This document shows, piece by piece, positions 17,055 through 26,700 of a stretch of DNA of 64,000 bases (positions are counted from its first letter, which is position 1; the number at the start of each line of letters is the position of its first letter). The DNA is taken from positions 1-64,000 of the forward strand of contig DFFM01000024.1 of the NCBI GenBank assembly GCA_002369515.1, written 5' to 3'. A program made the position numbers and the translations under genes. Source of the DNA: Prevotella sp. UBA3776 (GTDB lineage Bacteria > Bacteroidota > Bacteroidia > Bacteroidales > Bacteroidaceae). Under the pieces are notes generated by a model that saw only the letters and a program-made list of their open reading frames with translations, searched no databases and was not told the origin of the DNA.

Positions 17055-17819
17055 TCAGTGTGAAACAGATGGGGTGCCGCACCATTCATGAAAGTAAGCA
17101 ACGAAGATGAGACTACCCGTATTGGCGTCGATGACAATATGGCTTACGTCAGCGCGCTTCATGCTACGCCCACTATAGCAGAGACGGGGACGCCAATGCC
17201 CTCCCTTTGGGTAGAATGCAATATAGCATTCATCATTAATCTGTGAATCCAAATCATCGACCTTGGCACCCAAATACATGGCCATTTTCTCCTTGGCCTT
17301 GTCAGGTGTCAGCGCTGGCGTGACATTGAAGTCCTTTACTGGTTGGCATGAGCCTTCCATGCGCAGCATCTTGCCACTCTTGTCGTACCACAATGTGCAT
17401 GAGCCTGCAACATAGACACCTTTATATAATGGATTATACACTTCCATACGCCCTCTCTGTCCATGCGTCTTGAAAGGTATTGCCCAATCATCCCTGCTGG
17501 CAGCGCTCTTGCGAAACTGATAGTCACTGTCGTAATTCAGCATGCTGAAAAACTCTTCCCCGCTGGCAGGAGGCGTCTTGTCGTTACGACTCTCAAAGTC
17601 AACCATCGTCAGTTCCTCATCATAGACGATGGCCGGCCATCCGGCTATATCCACCTCCTTCTTCCTTTCTGCTTTTTGCTTGTAAGCCTCATCCATTTCA
17701 GCCTCTGTAAACTCAGGATGCAGTTCTGGGGCTACGATTGTCTCGTCATCGCTGTCTGAGCATGCCACTGCCAGCATGCAGATCATCAGCGATAGTACCT
17801 TCCAAAAAATTCTTCTCAT
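17055..17819 (-). CDS. Lipoprotein of unknown function with PepSY-like C-terminal part
   Basis: The 254-residue protein has a lipoprotein signal (ICMLAVACSDSDD, Cys near residue 20) followed by an acidic spacer. The last 90 residues (TPALTPDKAKEKMAMYLG, then IAFYPKGGHWRPRLCYSG and HIVIDANTGSLIFVA) look like a PepSY or FTP unit, the propeptide-type fold that often inhibits peptidases. No catalytic domain follows, so it is either a stand-alone inhibitor-like protein or a remnant of a larger one. It lies between the CotH gene and the end of the susCD operon, with repeat arrays on both sides, and I find none of the shared operators in front of it. The PepSY assignment is tentative. Confidence 0.65.
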   Translation of the reverse strand: MRRIFWKVLSLMICMLAVACSDSDDETIVAPELHPEFTEAEMDEAYKQKAERKKEVDIAGWPAIVYDEELTMVDFESRNDKTPPASGEEFFSMLNYDSDYQFRKSAASRDDWAIPFKTHGQRGRMEVYNPLYKGVYVAGSCTLWYDKSGKMLRMEGSCQPVKDFNVTPALTPDKAKEKMAMYLGAKVDDLDSQINDECYIAFYPKGGHWRPRLCYSGRSMKRADVSHIVIDANTGSLIFVAYFHEWCGTPSVSH

Positions 17820-17869
17820 TTTTTTCTGACTTTGTTCTTTAATTCAAGTTTCGTTATCGCTCAACTTTT

Positions 17870-18006
17870 CGTCGTTCAAGGAGTTCAAGGAGTTTCAAGG
17901 AGTTCAAGGAGTTCAAGACTATAGCTTTATTCCTGTAATCCATTTCGGAAAGTTGAAAAAGTGAAGACTATTGTCTTGAACTCCTTGAACTCCTTGAAAC
18001 TTCTTG
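17870..18006. repeat. Inverted repeat built of GGAGTTCAA tandem words
   Basis: The arms at 17886-17924 and 17968-18006 pair over 37 of 39 bases. Each arm is itself a tandem run of the 9-10 base word AAGGAGTTC. It fills part of the 334-base gap 17820-18153, in which I see no gene. Confidence 0.9.
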
Positions 18007-18093
18007 TTTACTTGACTGTCAATATAGTAAATGCAGAGACAGTGAAAAACTTGCAATGACAGGAAACTATTTAAGCTTTTTTAAGGCTCAACA

Positions 18094-18119
18094 GGGGCGG
18101 ACACCGATGTGCCCGCCCC
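18094..18119 (-). terminator. Hairpin after the GH127-susCD operon
   Basis: GGGGCGGaCAC and GTGcCCGCCCC form an 11-base stem with one mismatch and a 4-base loop, 34 bases after the last stop codon. There is no T run directly after it on the minus strand, so it is only a probable terminator. Confidence 0.5.
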
Positions 18120-18153
18120 CGTACTATTAACAAAATTAACCTAAAAAACAGGG

Positions 18154-20415
18154 TCAGAACTGCATGTTCAGCGTGATGACAGCCTTGTACTGCTTGCCGC
18201 CCTTGGTATAGACCAGCACGGGCTTCACCACGTATTTGGTTCCAGCAGTGGTCTTGCCGGGATAGTGGCCGTAGGTGAGCACGAAGTTGTCCTTGTCGTA
18301 CTCCATCCATATCGGGTCACCATTGTTCCATGAGCCCTGACGGCCGTCGGCTGTGCAGTAGAATCCGGCATTGGCCGTGTAGGAGTAGCTGATGGTGCCG
18401 TCGGGCTGCTGCAGTCCGAAGGCAATCTTTCCCTCGGCGGGCTCGGCCGTCTGTCCGTTGCTGATGGGCAGTGTGCTGCCTGCCAGCGTGGCGGGTTGCA
18501 GTGCGAAGGCCTGTGCAATCTTCTCCAGTGCGCCGTTGTTGGCCAGGTCGAGTGTGCCGATGACATACTCGCTGAACGCGGCGTCGCACTTCAGGTCGTA
18601 GCTCAGGCTGACGTTCTGCGGCTCGGCATCGGTGTCGATGTTGATGTGTCCGCTCACGTTGGTGCCTGCGAAGCTCACCTCGTAGGGCCACTGCTCGTCG
18701 TCGCTTTCGTCGTCGTTCCACGCATGACGGTTGTAGGTGTCGGGCGTGGCAACCACCACCAGGTAGAGCTTGTCCGTTCCGACAGGCACCGTCATCACGG
18801 CGTCGCCCTCGGCGCCCTTCGTCATCTTGCCATACTCTATGGCCTTGCCATTCTTGATGGCCACGAAGCCAAAGCGGTAGTTGGCCGACTTGTTCGACTG
18901 CGAGTTATACTTGTGGGCGGTGCCCACCACCTGGTTGTCGCCATTCTTCATCTCGCCCGGATCGTCGGGAGCCAGGCCAGAGCCAACGGGCAGTGCCTTG
19001 AGCGAAGCCTTCACGATGGTGCCGCCATCGGGCACGTTCAGCTGTATGGCGTTGAAGCCCGTGGTGCCGGGACAGTTGGCATACGAGGGGCGGAACTTGC
19101 CATCCACCTCGAACATCTGCGTCTTGAAGGCCTTGGCGTTGTCGTCGGCATATTTCTGAATGTCGCCGAAGTCGTAGGTGAGCACCTTCTGGGCGTATTC
19201 GGCATAGTCGTCGTAGAACTTCTGCAGGTCGCCCCCGCAATAGAGGCGCGTGTAGGTCTGCAGCGGGTCCTCGGGGAACTTCGACTCGTTCCAGATGCGG
19301 CCGTACGACTTCACGCCGTGCTTCTGGGTGAAGTAGAACTGGAAATAGACTGAACCATAGCGCATCCACTCGTGGTTGAAATGGCGGTGGAAATTCTGCT
19401 GCCAGGCATAGAAACTGTCAGAGAACGTCACTTCGGGATAGTCCTGGAACGACTGCCACTGGGCGCACTGCTCCCAATAGGCGCAGCCGCCGGCACCGTT
19501 GGCGCCAAATCCGTAGCGGAAGCCGCAGTCCATGCCGTAGTTGGTCTCGTTGCCCTCGCCGGTGAGCAGTTTGTCGCAGCTCACCTGATACTGGAACGAG
19601 TGGCCAATCTCATGGGCAATGACCGAACCCACGGGCTTGCACGTGGAGGGAGTCACCCAGAGGGCGCCAATCACGTTGTCGTAGCCCGAGCCGGTGGCCA
19701 CCCACCATTCGGGAGTGGGGTCGAGCAGATAGATTTCCATCTTGTACTTGTCGAGTTGGCTCTTGCCCTGGCCCGTCACCACCATGCCCAGTCGGGTGAT
19801 GTTGGTCTCGTAGAAGTGCTCAGCCTTCTGCAGCAGGTCATCTACATCCACGCGGTCGTCCTCCTTCAGGTTGGTGCTGTTGGGGTCGTCGCCGAAGTAG
19901 GCGTCCCAGAACACGAAGAAGTGCTCGCTCTGCTTGGAGCGGAACCACGACCACTTGGCGTCACTGCGCAGCATGTCGATGTTGGCAAACTCGGCGGGCT
20001 TGTAGTATTTGTCGAAGTCCTTCACCTGGCTCTTGTCCATCACTTCGATGGTGCTCGGAGCCTGCGTCACCTTCAGAAAGGTGCTGGCCGTGCCGCAGCT
20101 CACCTTGATGTTGGCCACGCGGGGGCTCTTGGTGGTGTTACGGGTCATCTCGAACGAGAGCTTCTCGCTCGTTCCGCCCACGCCCTTGCCGTCCTTCAGT
20201 GTCAGCCATTCGCTGCCACTCTCAACGGTTGCCGACCATACGGCGCGCGCACTCACGGTAAGGCTATACCATGTGGCGTCGTAGTCCACGTTGACCTCGC
20301 TTTCCGAGAGCACGGGAGCCGACGAGGCCGGTTCGTCGTTGTCGCTGCTGCTGCAAGCTGCGAACAATGTCGCAGCGAGCAGCAGAACAAGCGATTTGAT
20401 GCAATTTCTTGTCAT
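18154..20415 (-). CDS. BACON - DUF6055 (HExxH) - DUF4859 lipoprotein
   Basis: The 753-residue protein has a lipoprotein signal (LFAACSSSDNDE, Cys near residue 21). Residues about 32-122 form a BACON domain (NVDYDATWYSLTVSARAVW, then EWLTLKDG). Residues about 125-590 form the DUF6055 part with AHEIGHSFQ (His268, Glu269, His272), a zinc-metallopeptidase-type motif. Residues about 600-753 form a DUF4859 domain. It is the last gene of the operon, 28 bases after the DUF4859 protein, so it probably sits on the cell surface with SusD. BACON domains are often linked to glycan or mucin binding. I infer a surface peptidase-like protein with binding modules, but no activity is established. Confidence 0.82.
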   Translation of the reverse strand: MTRNCIKSLVLLLAATLFAACSSSDNDEPASSAPVLSESEVNVDYDATWYSLTVSARAVWSATVESGSEWLTLKDGKGVGGTSEKLSFEMTRNTTKSPRVANIKVSCGTASTFLKVTQAPSTIEVMDKSQVKDFDKYYKPAEFANIDMLRSDAKWSWFRSKQSEHFFVFWDAYFGDDPNSTNLKEDDRVDVDDLLQKAEHFYETNITRLGMVVTGQGKSQLDKYKMEIYLLDPTPEWWVATGSGYDNVIGALWVTPSTCKPVGSVIAHEIGHSFQYQVSCDKLLTGEGNETNYGMDCGFRYGFGANGAGGCAYWEQCAQWQSFQDYPEVTFSDSFYAWQQNFHRHFNHEWMRYGSVYFQFYFTQKHGVKSYGRIWNESKFPEDPLQTYTRLYCGGDLQKFYDDYAEYAQKVLTYDFGDIQKYADDNAKAFKTQMFEVDGKFRPSYANCPGTTGFNAIQLNVPDGGTIVKASLKALPVGSGLAPDDPGEMKNGDNQVVGTAHKYNSQSNKSANYRFGFVAIKNGKAIEYGKMTKGAEGDAVMTVPVGTDKLYLVVVATPDTYNRHAWNDDESDDEQWPYEVSFAGTNVSGHINIDTDAEPQNVSLSYDLKCDAAFSEYVIGTLDLANNGALEKIAQAFALQPATLAGSTLPISNGQTAEPAEGKIAFGLQQPDGTISYSYTANAGFYCTADGRQGSWNNGDPIWMEYDKDNFVLTYGHYPGKTTAGTKYVVKPVLVYTKGGKQYKAVITLNMQF

Positions 20416-20443
20416 GTCTTATTCTTTTGGTTGACAGTCAGCG

Positions 20444-21958
20444 TTATCGTTGGCCCTTCGCAGCAGCGGCGCCAGTGATGTCGATGGTCACGTTGAAGGT
20501 GGCGGTGATGCCGTCCTTCTCCACAATCATCTTCGTCTTGATGGTCTGCCCTGCGGGGTTGCAGTTCTCAGGATGGTTGCCCGAGTAGAAGGCCAGGCTC
20601 TCCTCAGAGATGCCGAGGTTCAGATAGGCGATGGCCTCCTCGCCCCAGCTGACGGCCTGGCCGTCGGCACCGAGCCAGTAGCCGGGAGCGTCGGCCGTGT
20701 ATTGCGGCAGCCCGTCCTCACCGGCGTTCTTGCCAATCTCCTCGCACCACATCTTCATCTCGCCGCTCTTCAGCGCCTTGAAAATCTGATAGGTGGTCAT
20801 CTTGAAGCACTGGCGCAGGTCTTCCTTCACGTCGAATTCGTCGGTTGCACCCCAGTCGGCATCCCATACCTTGGTCAGCGTGAACTCCTTCTCGATGGAT
20901 TGGGGCGTTCCCTCGGGAGCGGTCTCAGGATCCTCGTAGCCCACGATGTTGACGGTGATGACGTTCTCCACAATCTTGTTGTCGTACATCGCGCTGAAGT
21001 TGATGGTGACGCTCATGCCCTCAGTCATCTGTCCGGGCATCTGACCAATCCAGATCTGACCCTCTTGGAAGGTGGCGAATACGCTGGCATTGTCGCCCCA
21101 TGCACCAGAGAAGCCCTCCTTGTCGTACCAGAAGCCAGGTGCGTCAGCACTGTACTCCTGAGCATACGAGCCGTCAGCGTTGGTAGCCACCCAAGCCACG
21201 TCGGCCCAAGAGCCTGCGCCCAGAGCAGCCAGGGCAGCATCGGCATCAAAGCCTTCTACGGATACGGTAGCATAGGTGTCGTTGGGAGCAGTCTCAACGG
21301 TCAGCTTGTTGGAAGCCACCACGGTAGCCTTCACCTCACCACGTTCACGACCAATGGCTGTGATGACAATGGCCACACGCTTGTCCTGATACTTCAGGGC
21401 CTCGATGAACTTCACCTGCTGGTCGGCTACCAGATGACCGGGATACTGGCCTACGTGGAAGATACCCTCGCCATCCTCGGTATATTCGAATTCAGCGAAG
21501 ACCATGGCCTCGTCGCCCCAGTTCTTCACGTTGCCGTCCTTGTCCCACCAGTGGCCCCAGTAGGCGCCAGAGTTAGAGGAGGTCATGTTGTCGGCATGGG
21601 TTGAGCCTTCGATGGCAAATCCTGTCACGTCGGCACCACCTTCTCCATTAAGGGCCTTGCCCAGCTCATCTTTCGAGAGTCCCAGCTCGCTGGCAATCTT
21701 GTCCATATCAATTTTCACCTCGCCACCATCATAGGAATTGGCGCTGAGATAGAACTCCACGGTGTATTCCAGAATCAGGTCGGCATCAATGCGTTCGCGC
21801 TGAGCCTGCTTGATGGAGTCCTGACGGGCCATCTCTGCAATCTCGTCGTCTGTCAGGGTGTGAGGCCCCCAGAAATCTGTATTGTCTCCGCAGCTGCAGA
21901 AAATGGCAGAAGAGCCGGCAATCAGCAGTACGCTAAGAATATATGATAACTTTTTCAT
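20444..21958 (-). CDS. Lipoprotein with three DUF4859 domains (putative surface glycan-binding protein)
   Basis: The 504-residue protein has a lipoprotein signal (AIFCSCGDN, Cys near residue 23). Three similar units follow at about residues 50-205, 215-345 and 360-498. Each has a W- and G-rich segment (YWGHWWDKDGNVKNWGDEA, FWYDKEGFSGAWGDNA, YWLGADGQAVSWGEEA) and a segment like IGQMPGQ or SGNHPENC. It lies directly after susD, the usual place of the second surface glycan-binding protein in such loci. Binding of the locus substrate is therefore likely by position, but DUF4859 has no known ligand that I can cite. The same domain ends the next protein in the operon. Confidence 0.82.
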   Translation of the reverse strand: MKKLSYILSVLLIAGSSAIFCSCGDNTDFWGPHTLTDDEIAEMARQDSIKQAQRERIDADLILEYTVEFYLSANSYDGGEVKIDMDKIASELGLSKDELGKALNGEGGADVTGFAIEGSTHADNMTSSNSGAYWGHWWDKDGNVKNWGDEAMVFAEFEYTEDGEGIFHVGQYPGHLVADQQVKFIEALKYQDKRVAIVITAIGRERGEVKATVVASNKLTVETAPNDTYATVSVEGFDADAALAALGAGSWADVAWVATNADGSYAQEYSADAPGFWYDKEGFSGAWGDNASVFATFQEGQIWIGQMPGQMTEGMSVTINFSAMYDNKIVENVITVNIVGYEDPETAPEGTPQSIEKEFTLTKVWDADWGATDEFDVKEDLRQCFKMTTYQIFKALKSGEMKMWCEEIGKNAGEDGLPQYTADAPGYWLGADGQAVSWGEEAIAYLNLGISEESLAFYSGNHPENCNPAGQTIKTKMIVEKDGITATFNVTIDITGAAAAKGQR

Positions 21959-21959
21959 A

Positions 21960-21997
21960 TCTATAAACTATAAACTGTAAACTATAAACTATAAACT
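21960..21997. repeat. Five tandem 7-8 base words between susD and the DUF4859 gene
   Basis: The 41-base intergenic gap is almost wholly CTATAAA and CTGTAAA words. It has the same style as the array at 8.65-8.96 kb. Confidence 0.7.
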
Positions 21998-21999
21998 GA

Positions 22000-23718
22000 T
22001 TAGTATCCCGGGTTCTGCTTCAGCGAGATGTTGGCCTTCATGGCCTCGTCGGGGATAGAGAAGATGTCGTAAGTGGTGCTGGTGGTGGCATCCTTGCAGA
22101 ACCACGACTTACCGTTCCATACACTGCGGCCATCTGCCATCTTGAAGCGGAGCAGGTCCTGGCGGCGGTGCATCTCACAGCAGAACTCCCAGCCGAGGTC
22201 GTCGAGCAGACCGCCCAGTTCGATGTCGGCACCGCCCTCAAAGGTTGTGATGTGGTTGCTCCAGTCAGTGTAGCCGGCAGTAGCGTCGGCAGCGACCACA
22301 TATTCATCGTGACCATACTGATAGACTGAGCCACCCTCAAGGTCGGCCACGGTACGGGTAGCCTTCGCTACATTGGAACCAAAGCTGCGCTGACGTACTT
22401 GAGTAACGAGCTGGGCTGCAGTCTCCTTGTCACGGCCCAGACGCAACAGACACTCTGCCTTCATCATCAGCGCATCAGCATAACGGAAGATGGCCACATC
22501 ATCAGATGTCGTGCCGTCGTTGGTTCCGCCCACGATCTCATACTTGTGCAGACGATAGCCCTCCTGCTGGTAGGCACCGGGGTTGTCGATCGAGTGTACG
22601 TTCATATTGTAGGTCAGGATGCCCGTACCTGTCCAGTCGTCGGCCTCGAACATGATGGGATTCTCCTTGTCGCTGTTGGGGATATAGGTATCACCCTGCT
22701 TCGTGGCGTGATACTGCGGACCACCGGCCCAGGTGTCAGCCAGACGCTGGTCGGCTTCGTCGTAGGTGCGGATCCACTGCGGAATGGCGCAACTGCCGTT
22801 ATAGCCGGCAGCGGTAGAGCCGTAGGCCTCGATACCCGACTGCGGGAAGCAGTAACTCTGCAGACCGAACTGTACGGTGTGGGTACGGTCGCCGGGAATC
22901 ACAAAGATAATCTCGGGGTTACCCGTGAGATCCTCCTTGAAGCACTCCTTATAGGTGGGAGCGAGGCTGTACTTGCCAGAGGCGATGATGCTCTCCACCT
23001 CGGCCAGACATTTTTCGTAGCCGTCGTTATCATTGGTGCCGAGATAGACGTTCTTGTTCAGATAGAGTTTGGCGAGGGCCATTGAACAGGCGTACTTGTT
23101 GCCGTATCCATAGATGTCGTCGTCACCGATGCCAGCCTTGGCCTCTGTGAACTCCGTAACGAGGAAGTTGTACATCTCCTCGGGGCTCACCTGCTGCGGC
23201 AGATAACCAGACTCCACTTCCTGAGTGGTCTGAAGCGGGACGTTGCGGAACATGTCGAAGAGGTGATAGTAGAACATGGCACGGAAGAAACGGGCGTGGG
23301 CCAGACTCTTCTGTGTAGAGGGGTTTGCAGGGTCGATGGCATCAATCACCTTGTTTGCATAGCCGATGCCACGATAGGCGATGTCCCAGGGATTCTGGAT
23401 CTGACCGACAGAGGGTCCCCAGTTGTGCTTGTGCAGGTTGATATAGGCATCGCCCCAGCCCACACCGACACGGGCGGGCACCATATACTGGTCTGTCGAT
23501 TCCTCGAGCAGGTGATACATGCCGAACCAGTCCTCCACCAAATAGCGGTATTGTGCGGTGGCGGCACCGAGCAGCAGAGAGAGGTCGGTCTCGTTGGAGA
23601 GGTCGATGTTGGTCTCGTTGAGGCGGTCGTAAAGCGTCTCGTCGAGATTCGTACAGGATGAAAGGCTGATGCTTCCTGCTGCAATGGCAATCAGTACCTT
23701 GTTGAATATCTTTTTCAT
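22000..23718 (-). CDS. SusD/RagB family nutrient-binding outer membrane lipoprotein
   Basis: The 572-residue protein has a lipoprotein signal (ISLSSCTNLDE, Cys22) and the SusD fold, seen in the N-terminal LDETLYDRLNETN, the TPR-like helices around ARFFRAMFYYHLFDMF and PLQTTQEVESGYLPQ, and the C-terminal RRQDLLRFKMADG segment. SusD lipoproteins cap the SusC barrel and bind the oligosaccharide. The gene follows susC by 15 bases, the standard pair order. The family is certain; the ligand must be inferred from the enzymes in the locus. Confidence 0.96.
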   Translation of the reverse strand: MKKIFNKVLIAIAAGSISLSSCTNLDETLYDRLNETNIDLSNETDLSLLLGAATAQYRYLVEDWFGMYHLLEESTDQYMVPARVGVGWGDAYINLHKHNWGPSVGQIQNPWDIAYRGIGYANKVIDAIDPANPSTQKSLAHARFFRAMFYYHLFDMFRNVPLQTTQEVESGYLPQQVSPEEMYNFLVTEFTEAKAGIGDDDIYGYGNKYACSMALAKLYLNKNVYLGTNDNDGYEKCLAEVESIIASGKYSLAPTYKECFKEDLTGNPEIIFVIPGDRTHTVQFGLQSYCFPQSGIEAYGSTAAGYNGSCAIPQWIRTYDEADQRLADTWAGGPQYHATKQGDTYIPNSDKENPIMFEADDWTGTGILTYNMNVHSIDNPGAYQQEGYRLHKYEIVGGTNDGTTSDDVAIFRYADALMMKAECLLRLGRDKETAAQLVTQVRQRSFGSNVAKATRTVADLEGGSVYQYGHDEYVVAADATAGYTDWSNHITTFEGGADIELGGLLDDLGWEFCCEMHRRQDLLRFKMADGRSVWNGKSWFCKDATTSTTYDIFSIPDEAMKANISLKQNPGY

Positions 23719-23733
23719 ATTGCTGTCTCGTTT

Positions 23734-26700
23734 TTAGAAGTTAAGTGAAAGACCGATGGTGTAGTTGCGCGTGACGGGGTACTTGTCACGATCGTCGATA
23801 CCAGGAGCGAGGAAGTAGTTGCTTACCTCGGGGTCGATGCCGCTGTAGCCAGTGATACAGAAGAGGTTGGTGGCATTGGCATAGATGCGGGCCTTCTTCA
23901 CGTAGTTGCCCAACGTGCCCTTCGGGGTGAAGGTGTAGCCCAGCGTCAGGTTGGTGAGTTTCAGGAAATCACCGTTCTCCAGATGGTCGCTCCACCAACC
24001 CTGCTGCATGGCGCTGGCCAGTGTGACCATCTTCTGCTGACCTGTCTCGGGATCGATATAGGGTGTACCGTCGGTATTGATGGCGGGATGCAGGTCGGCA
24101 GCGCTCTTCAGACGGTTGTAGGCTATCGAGTTGTTCTCGTAGAAGGCACGCGAGGCGTTCAATATCTTGTAGCCGAGTTGGCTTGTGAACTGCATCGAGA
24201 GGTCGAAGTCCTTGTAGCGGAAGGTGTTGCCCCAGCCCAAGATGACTTTCGGGGTACCGCTACCTAAGCGCTGACGGTTCTCCTTGACATTCAGGTTCGG
24301 GTTGAACTGCTTCACGGTCCAGCCGCCGTTACCGTCGCTGGCTTCCACGAGGGCGAAGCCGTCCTTGTCGTAGCCCACGAACTTCAGTCCCCAGAAGTCG
24401 CCGAGAGCCGTGCCGACCTCCATGCAGTGGGTCGAAGTGCTGATAGGATCGCTCAGGCCACCCTCTTCCTGGAAGTTATCTGTCTCGTAGAGATCATTGC
24501 TCAGCGAAAGCAGTTTGTTGGAGTTGTGAGAGGCGGTGAGGGTGGTGGTCCACTCGAAGTCCTTTGTCTGTACGGGGATGGCCTCGATCATGAACTCCAC
24601 ACCGACGTTACGCATCTTACCCACATTGGCCAGAGTCTGGTTCCACATGTTTGGCGGCATGGGTACGCGGTACCAGTAGAGCAGATCCTTAGTGGTCTTG
24701 ACATATACATCCAGTGAACCATGGATGCGGTTGTTCAGCACACCGTAGTCAAGACCGAAGTTCCACTCCTGGGTGGTCTCCCACTTCAGGTCGGGGTTGG
24801 GGTTCTGTACCACCTCGAGGGTCTTGATCCACTTGTTGTTCATTGAGAGTACATCGCCATAGTCGGCAAAGTTGTAGAGGGTCTGTGCCAGATAAGAACT
24901 TCCCGGTGTGATACCCGTGACACCGAAGCCTACGCGGAGACGCAGGTTGTCGAGCCACGAGCGGGTGCCCTTCATAAACTCCTCGTTCATGATGTTCCAA
25001 CCGAGAGAGACAGAGGGGAAGGTGGCCCACTTGTGATTGTCACCAAACTTGGAAGAACCCTCATGACGGATACTGACGAGTGCATTGTACTTATCGGCAT
25101 AGCCGTAACTGATACGTCCGAAGAAACCAATCAGTTTGTTGTCGTTCTGGTAACTGCCCATCCAGGCATGATTGTCCTTGTCTGTTAGGAATGAACCGTT
25201 GCCAAGGTTGTTCCACAGGAAGGCGGTGGTGGAGAAGTCCTGGTTGCCGGCATTGAAACCGTCTTCCTGGTTATATAGGTAACTATAACCCACGAGGGCG
25301 TTGAAGCGGTGGTCGCCCCACTGTGTGTCGTAGCGTGAGGTCAGTTCCAAGTTCTTGCTGACGCTGGTGCCTTCGCTCTTCGAGGCAGCACCGTTCCAAC
25401 CCTGGCGCACGAGCGACTGGTGCAGCGGCGATGTCCAGTTCTCTCCTGTGTTGGCATGCTCGCCCCAAGAAATCATGAGGTTGGTCTTCCAGCCAGTAAT
25501 GGGTTCGAGCGTGACGTTACCAGTGAGTTGTGAGTAGCGGATGCGGGTATCGCCCCAGGCCTCGTTCTGCAGGGCCACGGGATTGTAGTACTGCAGTTTG
25601 TTGAAGTTCTCATAGTAACTGCCGTCTTCATTGTAGATAGGCTCCGAGGGATTGTGTATCAGGGCCTGACGGTAGGCATTCTCGTGAGAATAGGTGTTCA
25701 GGTTGTCGTTAGAATACTTCTGACGGGTCACCAGTGCATTGACATTGAACTTCAGCACGTCGTTCCACATATACTGTGTGTAGTCCATCTGGAGTTTGAA
25801 GTTCTCGTTGAAAGTCTTGCGGATGATACCGTCTTCTCTTGCGTAAGAGATATTAGCCGAATAGGTGGCATTCTTCGTACCGCCGCTGATGTTCAGGTCG
25901 TGGTTGTGCTTGAAGCCTGCTTTGCGGGTGATGGCCTTCAGCCAGTCGGTGTCGTAACCGAGATAATCCTGCTGGGTCTTGCCGTAGATGACATCGTGGG
26001 TGTCCATGAATTTAGCCTTCTTGGCCCATGTGGAGAAAGATGCATAGCCATTATAACTGACACTGGCAGCCGTATCGCGCTTGCCGGTCTTGGTGGTGAT
26101 GATGATCACACCGTTAGCACCGCGCGTACCATAGATAGCGGCTGCAGAGGCATCCTTCAGCACGTCGATAGAGGCGATGTTCTCGGCAGCCACTGTAGTC
26201 AGGTTGCCCTCGATACCGTCAATCAGAATGAGCGGGGTCAGGTCGCCTTCGAGTGTCGTGATACCACGCAGACGGATGGAAGAGGTTGCCTTCGGGTCAC
26301 CGCTTGAGTTGATAACCGTCAGACCGGCAATCTTACCTTTCACCAGTTCGGCGGCATCGCCAATCTTACCTGCGTTGAAGTCCTCAGCCTTCACAGAGGC
26401 CACAGCAGAGGTGACGTCGCCCTTGCGCTGGGTGCCGTAACCGATGACGACGACCTCGTTCAGGAGGGCATTGTCTTCCTGGAGGGTCACGTTGCTACCG
26501 GCTTTCACCTCTTGGGTGGTGAATCCGATGTAGCTCACCACGAGCGTGGCGTTGCGGCTCTTTACCTTGAGAGAATAGTTACCGTCGAAGTCGGTAACCG
26601 TTGCATTTTGGGTGCCTTTCTCGGTCACGGTGGCGCCAATGATGGGTTCGCCTTTCGCATCCTTTACAACACCCGACACAGAGACGCCCTGCTGAGTGAC

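Noticed and set aside
17851..17880. Possible fifth copy of the shared operator before the lipoprotein gene
   Set aside because: ATCGCTCAA and GTCGTTCAA occur but only 15 bases apart, and no -7 box lies at the 36-base distance.
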